The notes below the pieces were generated by a model that saw only the letters and a list, made by a program, of their open reading frames with translations, was not told the DNA's origin and searched no databases. DNA of 64,000 bases from Sarcocystis neurona (lineage: Eukaryota; Apicomplexa; Conoidasida; Eucoccidiorida; Sarcocystidae), in assembly GCA_000727475.1 (NCBI GenBank), contig KL647294.1, positions 1,792,809-1,856,808 on the forward strand, in the 5' to 3' direction. The stretch's first letter is position 1; each line of letters starts with the position of its first letter. A program made the position numbers and the translations under genes. Positions 35,390-47,704 of the stretch are shown piece after piece.

Positions 35390-35876
35390 GAGAGCCTGGG
35401 AAGGTCCGTCGGTAACTCTCCACCCTCTTGAATGACGCTGAGCTGCGGATTTAGGTGCAGGAATACGTATGCACAGCTTCGTTGCGTGCACGTACATACT
35501 GCCTGTTTATGTGCATGTGTGTAGATAGATATGTATTGTGTGTATGTCTGTGTGTGAGCGTGTCTTTTTCTCTGAATATGTCGCTTACGTTGTATAGTTT
35601 GAATTTATGCATCGGTTGACAATCTGCTAGAGGGTGAGATTGTTTTGCCGCTGGTGGTGCTGTTGATCAGGTTTCCTGACGTGTACTAGGCGCGCTGTGT
35701 GTACGCATCCCTGGCAGCAGAAGGACCAGCAGCAGTGAATAAAGGAAGCTGCTGCTACTTGATTGGCGAGACATAGCCGCAGCAGCAGTAGAAACAGCAG
35801 GAGGAGGAGGAGGAGCAGCAGGGGCAGCGGGAGGAGCAGGAGCAAGGGTACGGAGCCACAGCAGCCGGGATAGCAC

Positions 35877-36209
35877 ATGCGTGCCCCCGTCATGAAGGAA
35901 AACGCAAACATCCCTGCTTATCTAGATGTAGATCTGTATGGTAGTTCTGGAGACAGAAACGTAGAGCCGCCGGCGTGTATGAGCAGGAGCCGTAGGCGGA
36001 AGTTGCGTGTCAACACTCATCGTCTTGAGAAGCGGGAGCGTCAGTAACAAAGGAGGAACAGCAGCAGCGGGTGGTCTAGCCAAGACAGCAGGACGGGAGT
36101 GGTAAAAACGAGAGCTCAGCGGCACCTGTTCAGCAAAACAAACAGCAGCGCCTGCGAAAGTGTCACAGGGAGCGCAGCGCAGGAGGACGAGGAGCGGTGG
36201 CAGCAGTGA
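35877..36209 (+). CDS. Small open frame continued past one in-frame TAA
   Basis: ATG 35877 has an in-frame TAG just upstream. It opens 56 codons (MRAPVMKENANIPAYLDVDL, then a basic SRSRRRKLRVNTHRLEKRER) to TAA 36045-36047. The same frame then stays open for 53 more codons with similar character (SSGWSSQDSRTGVVKTRAQR, AQEDEERWQQ) to TGA 36207-36209. It lies about 490 bases after the stop of the CUE gene on the same strand. No family is recognised. It may be a small gene, a gene broken by one nonsense change, or an exon followed by a missed intron. Confidence 0.27.
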
Positions 36210-37920
36210 CTGCATGCAGCGTGACTTCGGTGCCGATGGCTGCGTACTGCAGCAGCTTTCTTTTTGCATCCACAGAACTCCAGCAGTAGAAGATGTTGTC
36301 ACGTATCGCTCTTGTACATGAATGCGTCTCTGTTTCTATATCGATATCTGTCAACGCGTATCTACAGGTGTATGGGAAATTCGTGTAAAGAGTCTTCTGG
36401 GGAGATCCGCCTTACTGGCACGTCCCCATGCAGGGGCAGATACTCCACATCTCAGCACCCACTCACGTCTTCTCCTTACGAAGAGTACGAGTCGAGACTC
36501 CTGTGTGTTGTGTATGCGTAAGTACGTATATATACACACACATAGGAGGATCAACTTCACCAAGTTAGTGACGTTTAGGTGACTCTAAGTATATGTATGT
36601 ATATGCAAGTGGTGCCATGTATCTCCGCAACTTCGTTGTGGCATACGCCTGTAGATCAGTACCCATACGTTTCTTGTCAGTGAGCACAACTTGAGGTATA
36701 TGTGTGAGGATGTGTATGTACGCGGATGTGGAGATATATCCTTCTGTCGACCCGTTTATTCCGGCAAATGTGTATATATACGTGTGGGGGACTTTTTCAT
36801 AGAGTTGCTGACGTATGAACAAGGAAGAGCGGTATGGTGCAGGTACCTGAGGACGTGCGTTTGTCTGTGTGGGTAGCGGTTTCTACTCCGTTGCGACAAG
36901 AGTAGATGGGAAGCTACTTCATACGCGCGTATATTTTGTGTGTGCACCCTCGTTGAAAACCAGCGCACGTGGCCGTACTCTGCAGTCATAGATGTGTACA
37001 CACGGACGCGAGTTCCCCCTTATACACGGATGTACCCCACGTGTGCGGGTGGATTTTATGCGCGCACACATCATTGCTTCGTAGGCGCACGTGCACAAAT
37101 AAGGCGCATGTCAGTGGTGTGCACACGGAATAACGGTGCAGTGACAAGATGGTAGAGAACGTCAGGGACTGCTGCACGCCGAAATATGATGCTCTGCTGC
37201 TGCTGCCTTCTCCTTTTGGGTTCCCCGAGTCGCACCGCTGCTGTGTCTGCGTTAACACGCCTGCAGTAGTGGCCGTGACGACGACAAGAGTGTGGACGGG
37301 GTCAGAGAGAATATCCATGTGCACCTATGCTTCCAGCATTTGTAGGTAGCCCGTTTTTTTTTAAAGAAGCGAATGGGTTGCTGCGCAGCAATATCTGTTG
37401 GAATAGGTGTAACTTTGTATTACATACTTGTCGACGCAGTTCACTCTAAGATGGCATAGTTGCACACGTGCGTGTATGTAGATTGAACAACTACATAGGA
37501 TTGTTTATTACGGGCCCTCGTGAGTTTGCGGAGGCTTAGTAGAGAACGAAAGAGGACGAAGGGCATATGGTGAAGAGCAAAAAATTTCCGTGTGCCTTGT
37601 CGTGCTCAAAGAGATGCGGCGGGACTCGAAACTGAGTGCAAATACGGACGTAACGTGCAAAGATACGTATGTATGTATATATATATATATATACATACAT
37701 ATATAGTATATGTATATAGTGTATGTGTATGTTACGAATACGTGGTGCGCCAACGCTATATGTGTATACGCTGACAGTGAAACAAATGGCCGCAGTAGTT
37801 GAGGTACGAGGAATTGAAGGTGGTTTATGACAGAGCAATGATGTACAATGAAAAACAGCATGTTGATGTATTCACGTAGTTGTATCCGTGGAAATGTCTG
37901 GAATGTCTTTCGTTCTGAAG
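36210..37920. other. Intergenic, TA/GT-rich, no supported gene
   Basis: Contains (TA)n stretches, notably 37675-37720, and many GTGTGTA/CGTGTATA motifs. Short frames on both strands are not protein-like. Confidence 0.5.
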
Positions 37921-37927
37921 TTCAATT

Positions 37928-38263
37928 TTAGGAAAACTGCGGCAAGATGAAGGGCGTGTTTTGAGAGTAAGCCGAAGTGTTTGATGAAATGCACGCATCG
38001 AATTTTTTCAAGGAGTCGTAGAAACGTTTGGAAATCTTTTTAAAAGCCAACGTGAGGCGACCATTAAGCTGTGTCTCTTCAACTTCTGCAGAGGTATGCA
38101 GAGCCGTTGGGGTCGATACGGTAAAGGCATGAATTCGTGGAAGGACTGCGGAAAGCGTCGGGGCATTGAGACGAAATATCAAAACAATGCGGGAACGTGG
38201 AACAACTTGCATGGAACAGAGCGCTGTGAAAATCAGCAGAATCAAGGCACTTCGTGAAGACAC
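37928..38263 (-). CDS. Open frame with a signal-peptide-like start
   Basis: ATG 38263 starts MSSRSALILLIFTALCSMQV, which fits a signal peptide. About 90 further residues follow (HTSAEVEETQLNGRLTLAFK, then KISKRFYDSLKKFDACI) to a stop at 37928. The region 37.9-40.7 kb is free of CAG repeats and slightly A-rich on the plus strand. An overlapping plus-strand frame (38166-38735, 189 codons, Arg/Glu-rich) is a rival for the same DNA. No family is recognised for either. Confidence 0.25.
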   Translation of the reverse strand: MSSRSALILLIFTALCSMQVVPRSRIVLIFRLNAPTLSAVLPRIHAFTVSTPTALHTSAEVEETQLNGRLTLAFKKISKRFYDSLKKFDACISSNTSAYSQNTPFILPQFS

Positions 38264-38734
38264 GTGGGTATATAGCCCTCGGATAATTAGTGTGAGATTG
38301 TGGACACATGGAGAGACAAAGGATAATGTGGGAAATGACTGTCTTACAGGTGTTGTGTCTGCCCGTGGTTTCCGCTCTTATGCAGTGGTCGAAACATTCA
38401 TGCAAGAACGGGCGAAGACGCGCGTAAGAGACCACGATGAGCCTATACAGAACGTAGAAGAACCACACACTAAATGGAAAGACGTCAGACAGGGAAGGGT
38501 AAAGAGCTACAGGATATGCTACGAAGAAAAACAACGTAACGGAGTTACAAAGATGAGGTTGAGGAGGAAAAGGAACTTTTCTGCATTACGCTTCACGAAG
38601 TGGCTGAGATCTGAATCCCGCCCTGATGTTGAATCGGGAAGAACCTGTCGCGTATCTGTTGCATTGGAGACGGTTTCCTTAGAATCAAGAAACTGCGAGG
38701 GAGCAGTTACTCAAAATGGGGACAATCTACTCTA

Positions 38735-39008
38735 GTGCTGCCGCTCTGACAAAGGTTTCTCACGTGTATTCAAAGACACCGTCAGAAATCGCGAGGGCGC
38801 TGCCATACTCGAGCAACGCTGCGGCGCATATATCTGAGAAGCTTTGTACACAAAAGAACCACTGTCACGACATACGCAGGCTTCTAGAATTTCACTGCAA
38901 ACACCAGCACGTGAGTGCCCTGCACAGAAGCACATTCAAAGGCACGGACTGAACGATTCGTACCCGACCGCACACACACATGCACACTTACCCACGCACA
39001 CACACACA

Positions 39009-39048
<40 letters not shown>

Positions 39049-42000
39049 AGAAGGAGTTGTTTCTCGGTGGTCGACGCTGCCGCCGGTCCATCAACTATAC
39101 TGCTAATATCAGTGCAGTTGTTCCCACGCTTCTGCTGGTTCCACCAGTCGCTTGTGTACGCGTGTATGCGATGCCAGCAGCTCTCTCACTATTCTGACAT
39201 TGAGAACGAGGCCATCTATACTTCGTAGAAATTGGAAGGAAGGGAACAAGAGATCAGCTGATACGCTGCTGTGCTAGGCAGAAAAAAGAGGTCTCTTCCA
39301 GAGCACACGAAACCTGCAAATAGGATTACTGATGACATCTCGTTGAATGTGAGGAGAGTTGTTAAAATGTTGCAGAGAGAGGACTGTGAAGAAGTCCAAA
39401 TGTGTTGATAGTAGTGCCAGCGAGAAGAGCAGAAGGGTAATCCCGAGCTAGAAAAGGCGCATAAGAAACCAGTACCCAGGAGGAACCAAAGAAAGCGACA
39501 AGTCCGGGAGAAATGGACACAGGAAGAAAAAAGGCGTAACAAGAGTGTCTATGAAGAACCTATGATGGGAGTAAGTGACGGAACTGCCCAATGATTACCG
39601 AAAAAATTGGATACCGGAAGGCGTAAACTAGAGTCACTGTTTTGCTGATGCAAGAAGGATATGCGGGACTCGTCAGTGGAGAGACGCTTCGTCGGCCTCC
39701 TACGGGCAAGTACGTCATTATATGGTAGATACGGTAGAAGGACGCCCTTGTTGGTAAAGGCACTTGCAGGTGCACAAAGCAGATGACAGAAGTGAAGCGG
39801 AAAGGTACGGGGTGGAGCAATAATGAAGAGCAGTCGTGCTCTCATCCACCGGATAGCCAAGACGCTTGTGGAAATTGGCGGCACTTGATGGAAGAAGCGC
39901 TTTCGCTTCTGAGCTACGCGTGCAGCCTACACTACACGTGGTAGATGATGATCAACGAGGAATACACAGCTATGGATTCCCTAGTGGGAGATTAGACTTT
40001 TGTAACGCAACTGAAAGTAGTAAGTGATACATTAATCCGGTGAGGCAACGGCGAAATATTTCAGGAAGTTCGACAAACCGCAGCAGGAGGTTAAGGTGAG
40101 GAGCGATATAGGCGGAGCATAAAACTAAATGGTGCATTAACGGTGAGCTTGTAGGACGATATCATTTTAAGAGAACTCGTCCAGGGACGACCTGCAAAAA
40201 CTAAAGCTTCTGTCGCAGGATAACCACGTGGAACAGGAGCCTGCATCTATCGCTTACCGCTTGATCCTTCATGAGGCAGAGAGGACTAGTCGTTCTTATT
40301 GAGAATCTGCTCGCCGTTAGCTCTTAGTACTCGGAACAGCCGGGGGCCGATTTCTTTCGAAACGTATGGTGCAGAAGGCAGCCCTAGTTGTTACGGCAGT
40401 TCAAGATAAGAGGCTAGGAATTCTGTATATTGCGTTGTTGACGTGCAATTTGAACAGCATTGCTGCGTTATCTCTGCTGTTCTCGATTAAGGCGCCCAAA
40501 CAGACTTTGATGGAGAGTCAAACTGAGAATTATTGTGGCCTCCGCAAACTCTGTAAGCCTAGGAAGTGGTGTCTGACGTGAGAAATGTGTTCACAAAGAT
40601 TTCATATGATGCACTGTCACCATTTGAAAAGGCGTTTTTTGCAAATGAGACTAGTTATGGAAACGTGAGTAGCCGCTTGTAAAAGTTGACACAAACAACT
40701 AAATAATTGTGAGGGGAAAAGGTGCTATGCTTCTCCAGTAAAGTTTCTTCGTGCGGCACATATACGCACACATGTATTTACATGCGTGCATCTGTTTGAA
40801 CAGTGGAGCTACATTAATCACGAAATCCTAGTGAATGAATTTCCTTCCACTTATGCATATGTATTTATATATATAATATAAATGCTCAAATATACAAATT
40901 ACACAAGTGTACCTTCTGCCACGTGTTGTATGCTTTATTCGTCGCTGCCGGCGTGTCTGTTTCTTCTACAGGTCCATATATATATGTATATATATATATA
41001 TGTGTAAACATCGTATAGTACGAAATAAGAATCTACACAGAGAGTACGGTCTCGTGGTGCCCCCTTTTTCCGGTAGAAATTGATACGGCGTACGTACATA
41101 CCAGCACAACCACTACTACTACTAGTGCTACTACTACCACTACTATCACTCCTGCTACTGTTACCACCAGTACAAAAATTGATATTCCTACTCGTAATCC
41201 TCATGATCTGCGACGTCGGGTTTCCTCATCAGAGATACAAAGCTTTACTGCGTTGTTCTGATTTCCTACTCCCTCCGCTTCTTCTCAGCATATTTCCTTG
41301 CCGAACCAAATTTTGCGTAAGTATAAACTTCTTAGACAAGAAGTGTGCTGTTTCTTGTGACTCGAATACTGATTTTGCACATTCGAATTTCAGTCCTGTC
41401 CACCACCTTGGAAGATGACGGTTTCATCTGGATCACTACGATGCTCATCAATCACGACATTTTGTTCGGCCTTTGCGACGGCTTCTGTGTGCGTCAAGAG
41501 ATCTTCAAGCCTTCGCTGCCGTAAGAAGTGACTGGCTTCTTGTTTACTCTAGTAGTTGAGCCTTCCCAGCTCACCCGTGTATCCTCTCTCCATCAGAAAT
41601 GACTAATTTCTTGTCCACTCTATCGGTAAGCGAGCCTTTCCAGCTCGTGCACCTTCTCTTCGTGCTCAGGATCACTCTAATCTACAGAAGTGATGTTTCT
41701 GCCTGTAAGCCGTCGTAAAAAAGCTAGCGCTTCGTCAGAGAACACCGACTTCCCCAAGGCCGGTGCGCCTTTTTTTTCCACGTCGACACGCAAACATTAC
41801 ACCGAAATCTGCGCACACAACAACAACATACCCGTGAAATCAATTCCACACAAACTGCACAGAAAGTCATTCCCAAAGTCCACTGGCATCCAAGTACGCG
41901 TATTCGCTGAGACACGTGCATACGTATAAAGCCGCTCTTCACACACATATGTACGTGCACACACGTGGACGTTCGAATACGTGCGTGTCTTATTTATGTG

Positions 42001-42420
42001 TGAATGTTCGATCTAGTGCAAGGTGCCGTGCTACGAGTAAGCCCTCGTTTGCCCGCGTGGGTCCGGATACGCGTGTCCTCCCCGAAGTTCCTTGTCCCAC
42101 ATGTATACTTGGAGGCACATATATTTTACACACCTCTGCAGACCAGCAGGATTCACAGGTATCTTGTTTTCATATACGACGCACATCTGGATACGCTTCT
42201 CTAGCGGGCTTCTTTACACTTCGTCTCCACGGCGGAAACGGGCGTTGCACACAAGCACAGAGGCACCTTGTCCTCGATCGGCGAAATGGGGATCCTGAAC
42301 GCCTCTTTTTTCTGATCTGTCCTTCTTCCTCCCACATGCGTTCAGACACACATACACACACATATATGTATATATACAACTACTACGGAATGAGGCAAGT
42401 ACACGGATTTTTCGTCTGTT
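38735..42420. other. Low-coding stretch with simple repeats
   Basis: Holds a (CA)n microsatellite at 38971-39048, a CTA-type trinucleotide tract at 41109-41170, and a diverged repeat of about 70 bp at 41523-41710 (AGAAGTGACTGGCTTCTTG, then AGAAATGACTAATTTCTTG). Candidate frames (39216-39542 -, 39549-39884 -, 40366-40581 +, 41690-41929 +) are short and match no family. Confidence 0.45.
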
Positions 42421-43433
42421 TATGAATGTGACTTGCATGCCGCTTTCTTCAGCTGCATGTGTCCAACAGGGCAAGTAGCGCGCCCCGTCGATCGCAGCTC
42501 TTGCTGTCTCTCTCGCCTCCGCACTCACACGAACACGTCGAAAAACCCTCTCCCCTGTGCTGCGTCGCTGCAGCGTCTCCCGTCGTCGGCTGGGTGGTAG
42601 TATACGTGTGCGTATATATTCGCAATGCCCTTGAGTGGGACGACATGCATACATTACATGCAAGTACGCGTACGCATCTATCTACGCCTCGTCTTCACCC
42701 GTATCGCTCGGTAGTACTCACGAAAACAGGAGAGCTGCTTCCTGTTTTTTCGTGTCTAACGCTGTCCTCTTCTGCACTTCCCCGTTGTTGTTTTATCCTT
42801 CTCCTCCGTGCATGCCCCGTTCAGTTCTCGTATTTCCTTCCGTTGCTCCCTTTCTCGTCTTCTAGATTTCATTTTAACCTCTGCGCTTCGCGGTCCTCTA
42901 GTCCTTACGCTCATGACTGCGAGTTTGCAGGAGCTTCTTCAATGCACGAACGATTTGCCCAATTTCTTATTCCACGCTGCCAGCTGGGGCCGCTCCTGCT
43001 GCGACCACCTGCGTCGTTGCTGTTGTTGCTGCTGTCGGACTCTCCCCGCCGGTTGCAGCTGTCGGACTCTCCCCGCCGGTTGCTGCGCTCCTGCTGTTGG
43101 CACACGCTTGCATCGCGCTGGCGGTGCGGGTGCATGCCTGGCGGTTGCTGCTACTGTGGTTGCTGCTGCGCCTGCTGGTTCCAAGTCACCCGCAGTGTTT
43201 CTGTCACTTCCCCACACCACCTTCCCTCCACTGCTGCCAGAACGACGTCGGACACTTCCCCTCTCTGACCTAAGCGCTTGCTTTTCTGCATTTCGCGCCT
43301 TTTTTCCTGCGGTCCCTCCACCTCCTGCTGGCTCACCCTCTGCTTCTGCCTTCTCTCGCTCTGCATGCAGCTGTTGCTCTGCGTGGACGTTGTCGCAAGT
43401 GCAGTTGCTACCGCCTAATGCGTCTGCCGCTTC

Positions 43434-43985
43434 TTGCGCTGTTCTACTTCCACGTGGAGCTGCAGCAAACACACACACATCCCGAGGACAGCCACTGCAA
43501 CAGGAACAGCACTGCGGCCGACTCCCCAGCGGCAGCCGCACTCGCAGACTTCCGGCAGCAGCAGCGACGAAAACACACCCGCAGCCTACTCGCAACGGCA
43601 GGAGCACTTCTCCACGTCATTCGTGCAGCAGCTGCATCAGCGTCTGAAGCAACTGCAGCCGCAGCTCTGGCACAGGAGAGCAGAGGCAAGGCATCAGCGG
43701 CAGTTCCTTCGCAGAAGTAGCAGCGTTTCTAACACCGTGGCGGCACTACACGTGTGGCAGCAGGAACTAAGGCAGCAGCAGCAGCACTCGAGATGCAGCT
43801 GTCGACGAGCAGCGCTGCACCAGGAGCTGTGCGATACCATCATAGTTCCGTGCATTGCAGAGCAGGAGTTACGAGGAAGAGCTCGAGTGCGCAGCACCCG
43901 AACAACGGAGGGAAGCAATGTCACCCAGCTACAGCAGCAAATCACAGCTGTAACCCCACAGGGGCGGCGTCATGCCCCCCGGTAG
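43434..43985 (+). CDS. Gln/Arg-rich open frame, candidate exon
   Basis: This frame is open for 183 codons. From about residue 55 it reads like an amphipathic helical protein (SFVQQLHQRLKQLQPQLWHR, then RAALHQELCDTIIVPCIAEQ). A second plus-strand frame (43418-43720) starts after a good acceptor at about 43370 and is also open. On the minus strand a frame at 42939-43607 is open too, with a helical piece (EQQLHAEREKAEAEG) before a GTGAGC donor. CAG content keeps all of them open. The plus frame at 43434 has the most protein-like composition. No family is recognised. Confidence 0.28.
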   Translation: MRCSTSTWSCSKHTHIPRTATATGTALRPTPQRQPHSQTSGSSSDENTPAAYSQRQEHFSTSFVQQLHQRLKQLQPQLWHRRAEARHQRQFLRRSSSVSNTVAALHVWQQELRQQQQHSRCSCRRAALHQELCDTIIVPCIAEQELRGRARVRSTRTTEGSNVTQLQQQITAVTPQGRRHAPR

Positions 43986-43989
43986 CGGC

Positions 43990-44200
43990 GTTGCAGCAGC
44001 AACGGTATGCAACAACAGCAGCAACAGTGTTACGAAACAGCAGTAGCAGCGCTATGTAACAGCAGCAGCAGCGTTCTGCAACCCCAGCAGCACGTTTCTG
44101 CAACAGCAGTGCTAAGCAGCAGCCGCACCAACACGCACACTAACAGCAGCACTACGCGGAACAGCAGCGGCAGCAGCACGCCAGCTTCGTTGTCGTAGCA
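43990..44200. repeat. CAG/CAA-rich low-complexity tract
   Basis: Degenerate AGCAGCAGC/AACAGCAG repeats with interruptions. Open in more than one frame; no product can be supported. Confidence 0.6.
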
Positions 44201-44344
44201 ATATACAGTCACAGCGGCAACGGGGCTCTGCAAGGCCGACAGCGGTCGTGGATCGAGAAGCTCTTTTTTTCCCACTGCACATCGTCTTCCCGGTCCGTAG
44301 GTTTGGCGGCACACTCATGAGCGGGTTCCTTCACCCACCCCCAA

Positions 44345-45190
44345 TGCATGCAGGGAGCCTATGCAGGACTTGTGTGCAAGCATGCGAAGTAGACGAACGC
44401 GGGCTGCATGGCATGCGCGCCTGTTTTTCACGCGCCCTCAGCTCACAAGTGTCACTGCATGCCAGCCACTCATGCAGCAGTGCATGCATGCACCTCAGCA
44501 ACTCAGCGGGGATGTCCTGTCTCTTGTCATGCACTCACGGTGCTGGTCGACCGCATGCACGCATGCGGGTCAGACGCACCCACAGACTGTCCGACGCATG
44601 CAGCAGCGAGACACACATGCATGCAGGCCTGTCTTATGACGACGGATGGAAGTAGGTACTGGGGAGGTGTGCGCCTGCAAGATTACTTCTGAAGCGCCTC
44701 AGGCCGCTAGGCAACAGCAGAAGGCATGCAGCTACTTGCTCTACGAAAATGAATACATTCGCGTTTGTTGTGCGCACGCAATGGTGGAGACATGCACACA
44801 CGCGCGCTGATCAGGTAGTCAGACGCATTTGGACGCAACTATGAAGCCACGACGCGCTGCAACAGACCCCCGCAAGAATGCACCAACGACCAGGCACATG
44901 CGTCCTTTGACGCATGCGCCCTCTGCACTATCTTCACATTCCCAAACACACACACATGTACGGACGCATCTACATACTGGGGAAATCCCGGGGAGAGAGG
45001 AAATGCACGCACGAGGCTCTCTCATCAGTTTGTCTATATGCAGAGATGGTCCATAAACCTCTCGCAGGCCCCTGCGTCGTGCAGCCTATATATACACAGA
45101 CATACACATATACTAAAGCGACCTTTACATATGTGTGTGTCCGGGAAGTTAGCGCATGCAGCTATACGGTCTCGTGTCGTTAGGTGCATG
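44345..45190. promoter_or_regulatory. Dense cluster of GCATGC / TGCATGCA motifs
   Basis: About fourteen GCATGC hexamers lie in roughly 850 bases, including TGCATGCA at 44345 and TGCATGCATGCA at 44481. Further examples are near 44553, 44561, 44596, 44617 and 44724. Chance would give well under one. TGCATGC-type motifs are known as ApiAP2 transcription-factor sites and as promoter elements in Toxoplasma and Plasmodium. No gene start is firmly placed next to the cluster, so a regulatory role is inference; a repeat-driven origin is possible. Confidence 0.4.
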
Positions 45191-45865
45191 CAGTTCCACG
45201 GATGGTTGTAGCCCTAGGGGCCTAGATGTGCGTGTGTGCTCTCTGTTATGTACTTGTGTGCTGGGGGACAACACGTGGGTTGGGACGGTGTGGAGGCGGT
45301 CTCTTGTGTGCCTGTTATATATCAGTCCTTCGATTCAGCTGGTCAATATAATCTCTCTACCCGCCGACACCTATATTTATAGAAGCTTCTAAGCACGTAG
45401 TAGACGTATGTGTACAAAAACGCAGCACATGCACACCTGACAGTCCGGACTGCATGCCGATCTTTTAGTCCGCGCGTGACTCGTATTCTGCTCTGCCATG
45501 TTAGGTCCACACAGGCATGTGTACACAACGTCGCTCTGATACTCACAACCAACCCTGTGCGTAACAACCACGTAGACTACTACATATATAGAATATTTAT
45601 ATATATATATATACTGTTCCACAACAACATGTATGAGAGTGGAGTGAACCGGATCCACTGCTATAACTCTGTACACATATATCTTTTGTTCCACGTACAC
45701 ACACAAGATAAATATGTGAATCCGATTAAGTACTCCAACTATCGCTCTCCTGTATATATATGTGTATATATATATATATGTATGTCAACGAAGTAGACCA
45801 ACCGTGACTTCCCACGAGGTAGCACAGAACCGCTGTGTGTCTACATACACGCACAGACGCCGTCA

Positions 45866-46018
45866 TCACAAGATACAGAGATGCCTATTCACAGGGGAGG
45901 GCTGTAGCTGCTGCTCTGGTGTGTACGTAGAAGACCAGTTCCACGATTCAGGAAGACGACGTACCGCGCGCAAAGGCATGCTTCCTGGGAGCAGCGCCAG
46001 GCCGCTCTGCGCGTCCTT
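45866..46018 (-). CDS. Candidate terminal exon, possibly the 3' end of the DnaK-TPR gene
   Basis: On the minus strand, GTGACTGCTGTTGCAG (ends 46019) is a good acceptor. The frame after it is open for 50 residues to TGA 45866-45868. The peptide (KDAQSGLALLPGSMPLRAVR, then a Pro/Gln-rich end PEQQLQPSPVNRHLCIL) has protein-like composition. It starts in phase 0, and the last confirmed TPR exon (ends 47705) also ends in phase 0, so direct joining is possible. Exons may lie between. No homology confirms this, and a separate small gene is possible. Confidence 0.32.
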   Translation of the reverse strand, partial: KDAQSGLALLPGSMPLRAVRRLPESWNWSSTYTPEQQLQPSPVNRHLCIL

Positions 46019-47704
46019 CTGCAACAGCAGTCACAACACATCAAGCCGGCGATCGCACGCATGCGCCCGCGCACCGGAAGAGAGTTTCGCAGAGTATTTC
46101 TCTCTCTCTTTCCACGTGTAAACGTAAGGGGATGAAAGCACGGCTTCCACGCACCCGCACACACACACACACAGGTACAGACACGCATGTACACAGACGC
46201 CACCTGCATGCAACGCATCCTGCTACAGACGTGCAGGCGCCTGCAGCTTTCACACGGAGAGAAAAAGCTGTCCCTCTGTGTGCGTGAACTTCCATTTCTT
46301 GGATAGAGAGAAACTGAGAAAGACACGGAGAGCCAGACGGAGACAGAAACACAGAGAGGGACACACACACAGACATTGGGCACCAGTTTTCCGCACATAC
46401 ACCCACCCAATAGACACACACGTATATACGTGTCCGTCGGTGTGCACAAGTACATCTCAAACAGGCAAATAAACATACAGGCACTCACCCCCACACAGCA
46501 GAGATATACATCCATATATATATGTGTAGTGTGTCCGCCTCACACAGAGGCCTAACAGGCACATAGAGGTATAATAGATAAGCACTCGCACACGTACGTA
46601 CCTGCCCCACACACGCCGATAACACAAATGCCCTGAGCAGGTGGGGTGCCGGTGGAGTTCTCGCGGCACTTCACATCTTCCAACCGACACGCCTATACTG
46701 GGAGGCGTGTGTCAGTAGCAGAAGTGGTTGCTCACCCACCCACACCTCCACACATACATCTACATACATGCAACACGCCTGTAAGATCTCCACACAGGAT
46801 CGCCCACAGCTGATGGTTGTGTCTGCAAACAGGTACAAATGCAAAAGAAGACTGGCTGCTTAAGAGAAGCAGCTGTTCTCCCCTGGCATGCAGAACAGTC
46901 GGACGAGGCAGTGCACCACACGCTGCGACGAAATACCCAGTGATGCTGCAAGAAAGTTGCCCTGCAACCTTTGCCTATACATGTATACGTAGGCAAATAA
47001 GTAGATATATATATATACAGATGCGCACGTATGTGTAGACGTGTGTACATTCATACAAACGAGAACGGGTGTGTACACCAGTGACACGGTATATACGTAC
47101 TGTAACGGGACAGATACAAGTAGACAAAGATTGCGCGCAGGAAGGCACATGCATACGCTGGACTGACATATGTATACGCCTGCCTGCAAGCGTTTATCTT
47201 CCGTGTATATTATATGTGAACACACACAGACACATACACATACGCATACGAACACACACACACACATACACAGTTTCATGTACTTGTAGAGATACCTACG
47301 TATTTACTGGTCCAGCACGCCAGCACGCACGCGTGCATGCCGGCCTTGACTAGTTGCTGCGTCAGCGGTGACTGCTGCTTGCGAAGCGGCGCTCCTGTCG
47401 CTAAACAGCGAGCTGCTGCTGCTGTGGCTCGCTCTGCTTCGCTGTTGCGGCTCTTGTTGGGTGCTAACGGCTCTCTCTCTTGCTGCTGCAGACCACCTTC
47501 TTTCTCTGTGCTGCTGCTGCCTCTCTCTCAAGCACAGGGTTGCGACGGCAGCAGCAGCAGTCGGAGAATGGAGGCAGCAGTACCATCACCGGTAGTGGAA
47601 ACGCAGCCGAAACATACGGTAGACACACACACACACACACAGCAGCAGCAGCACCGGCAGCAGCGTCAGCAGCCAAGAAGAAGGACGCTACTAAAAAACA
47701 TTAC

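Noticed and set aside
39216..39884. Minus-strand frames as a retrotransposon remnant
   Set aside because: No reverse transcriptase, integrase or zinc-knuckle motif and no terminal repeats seen.
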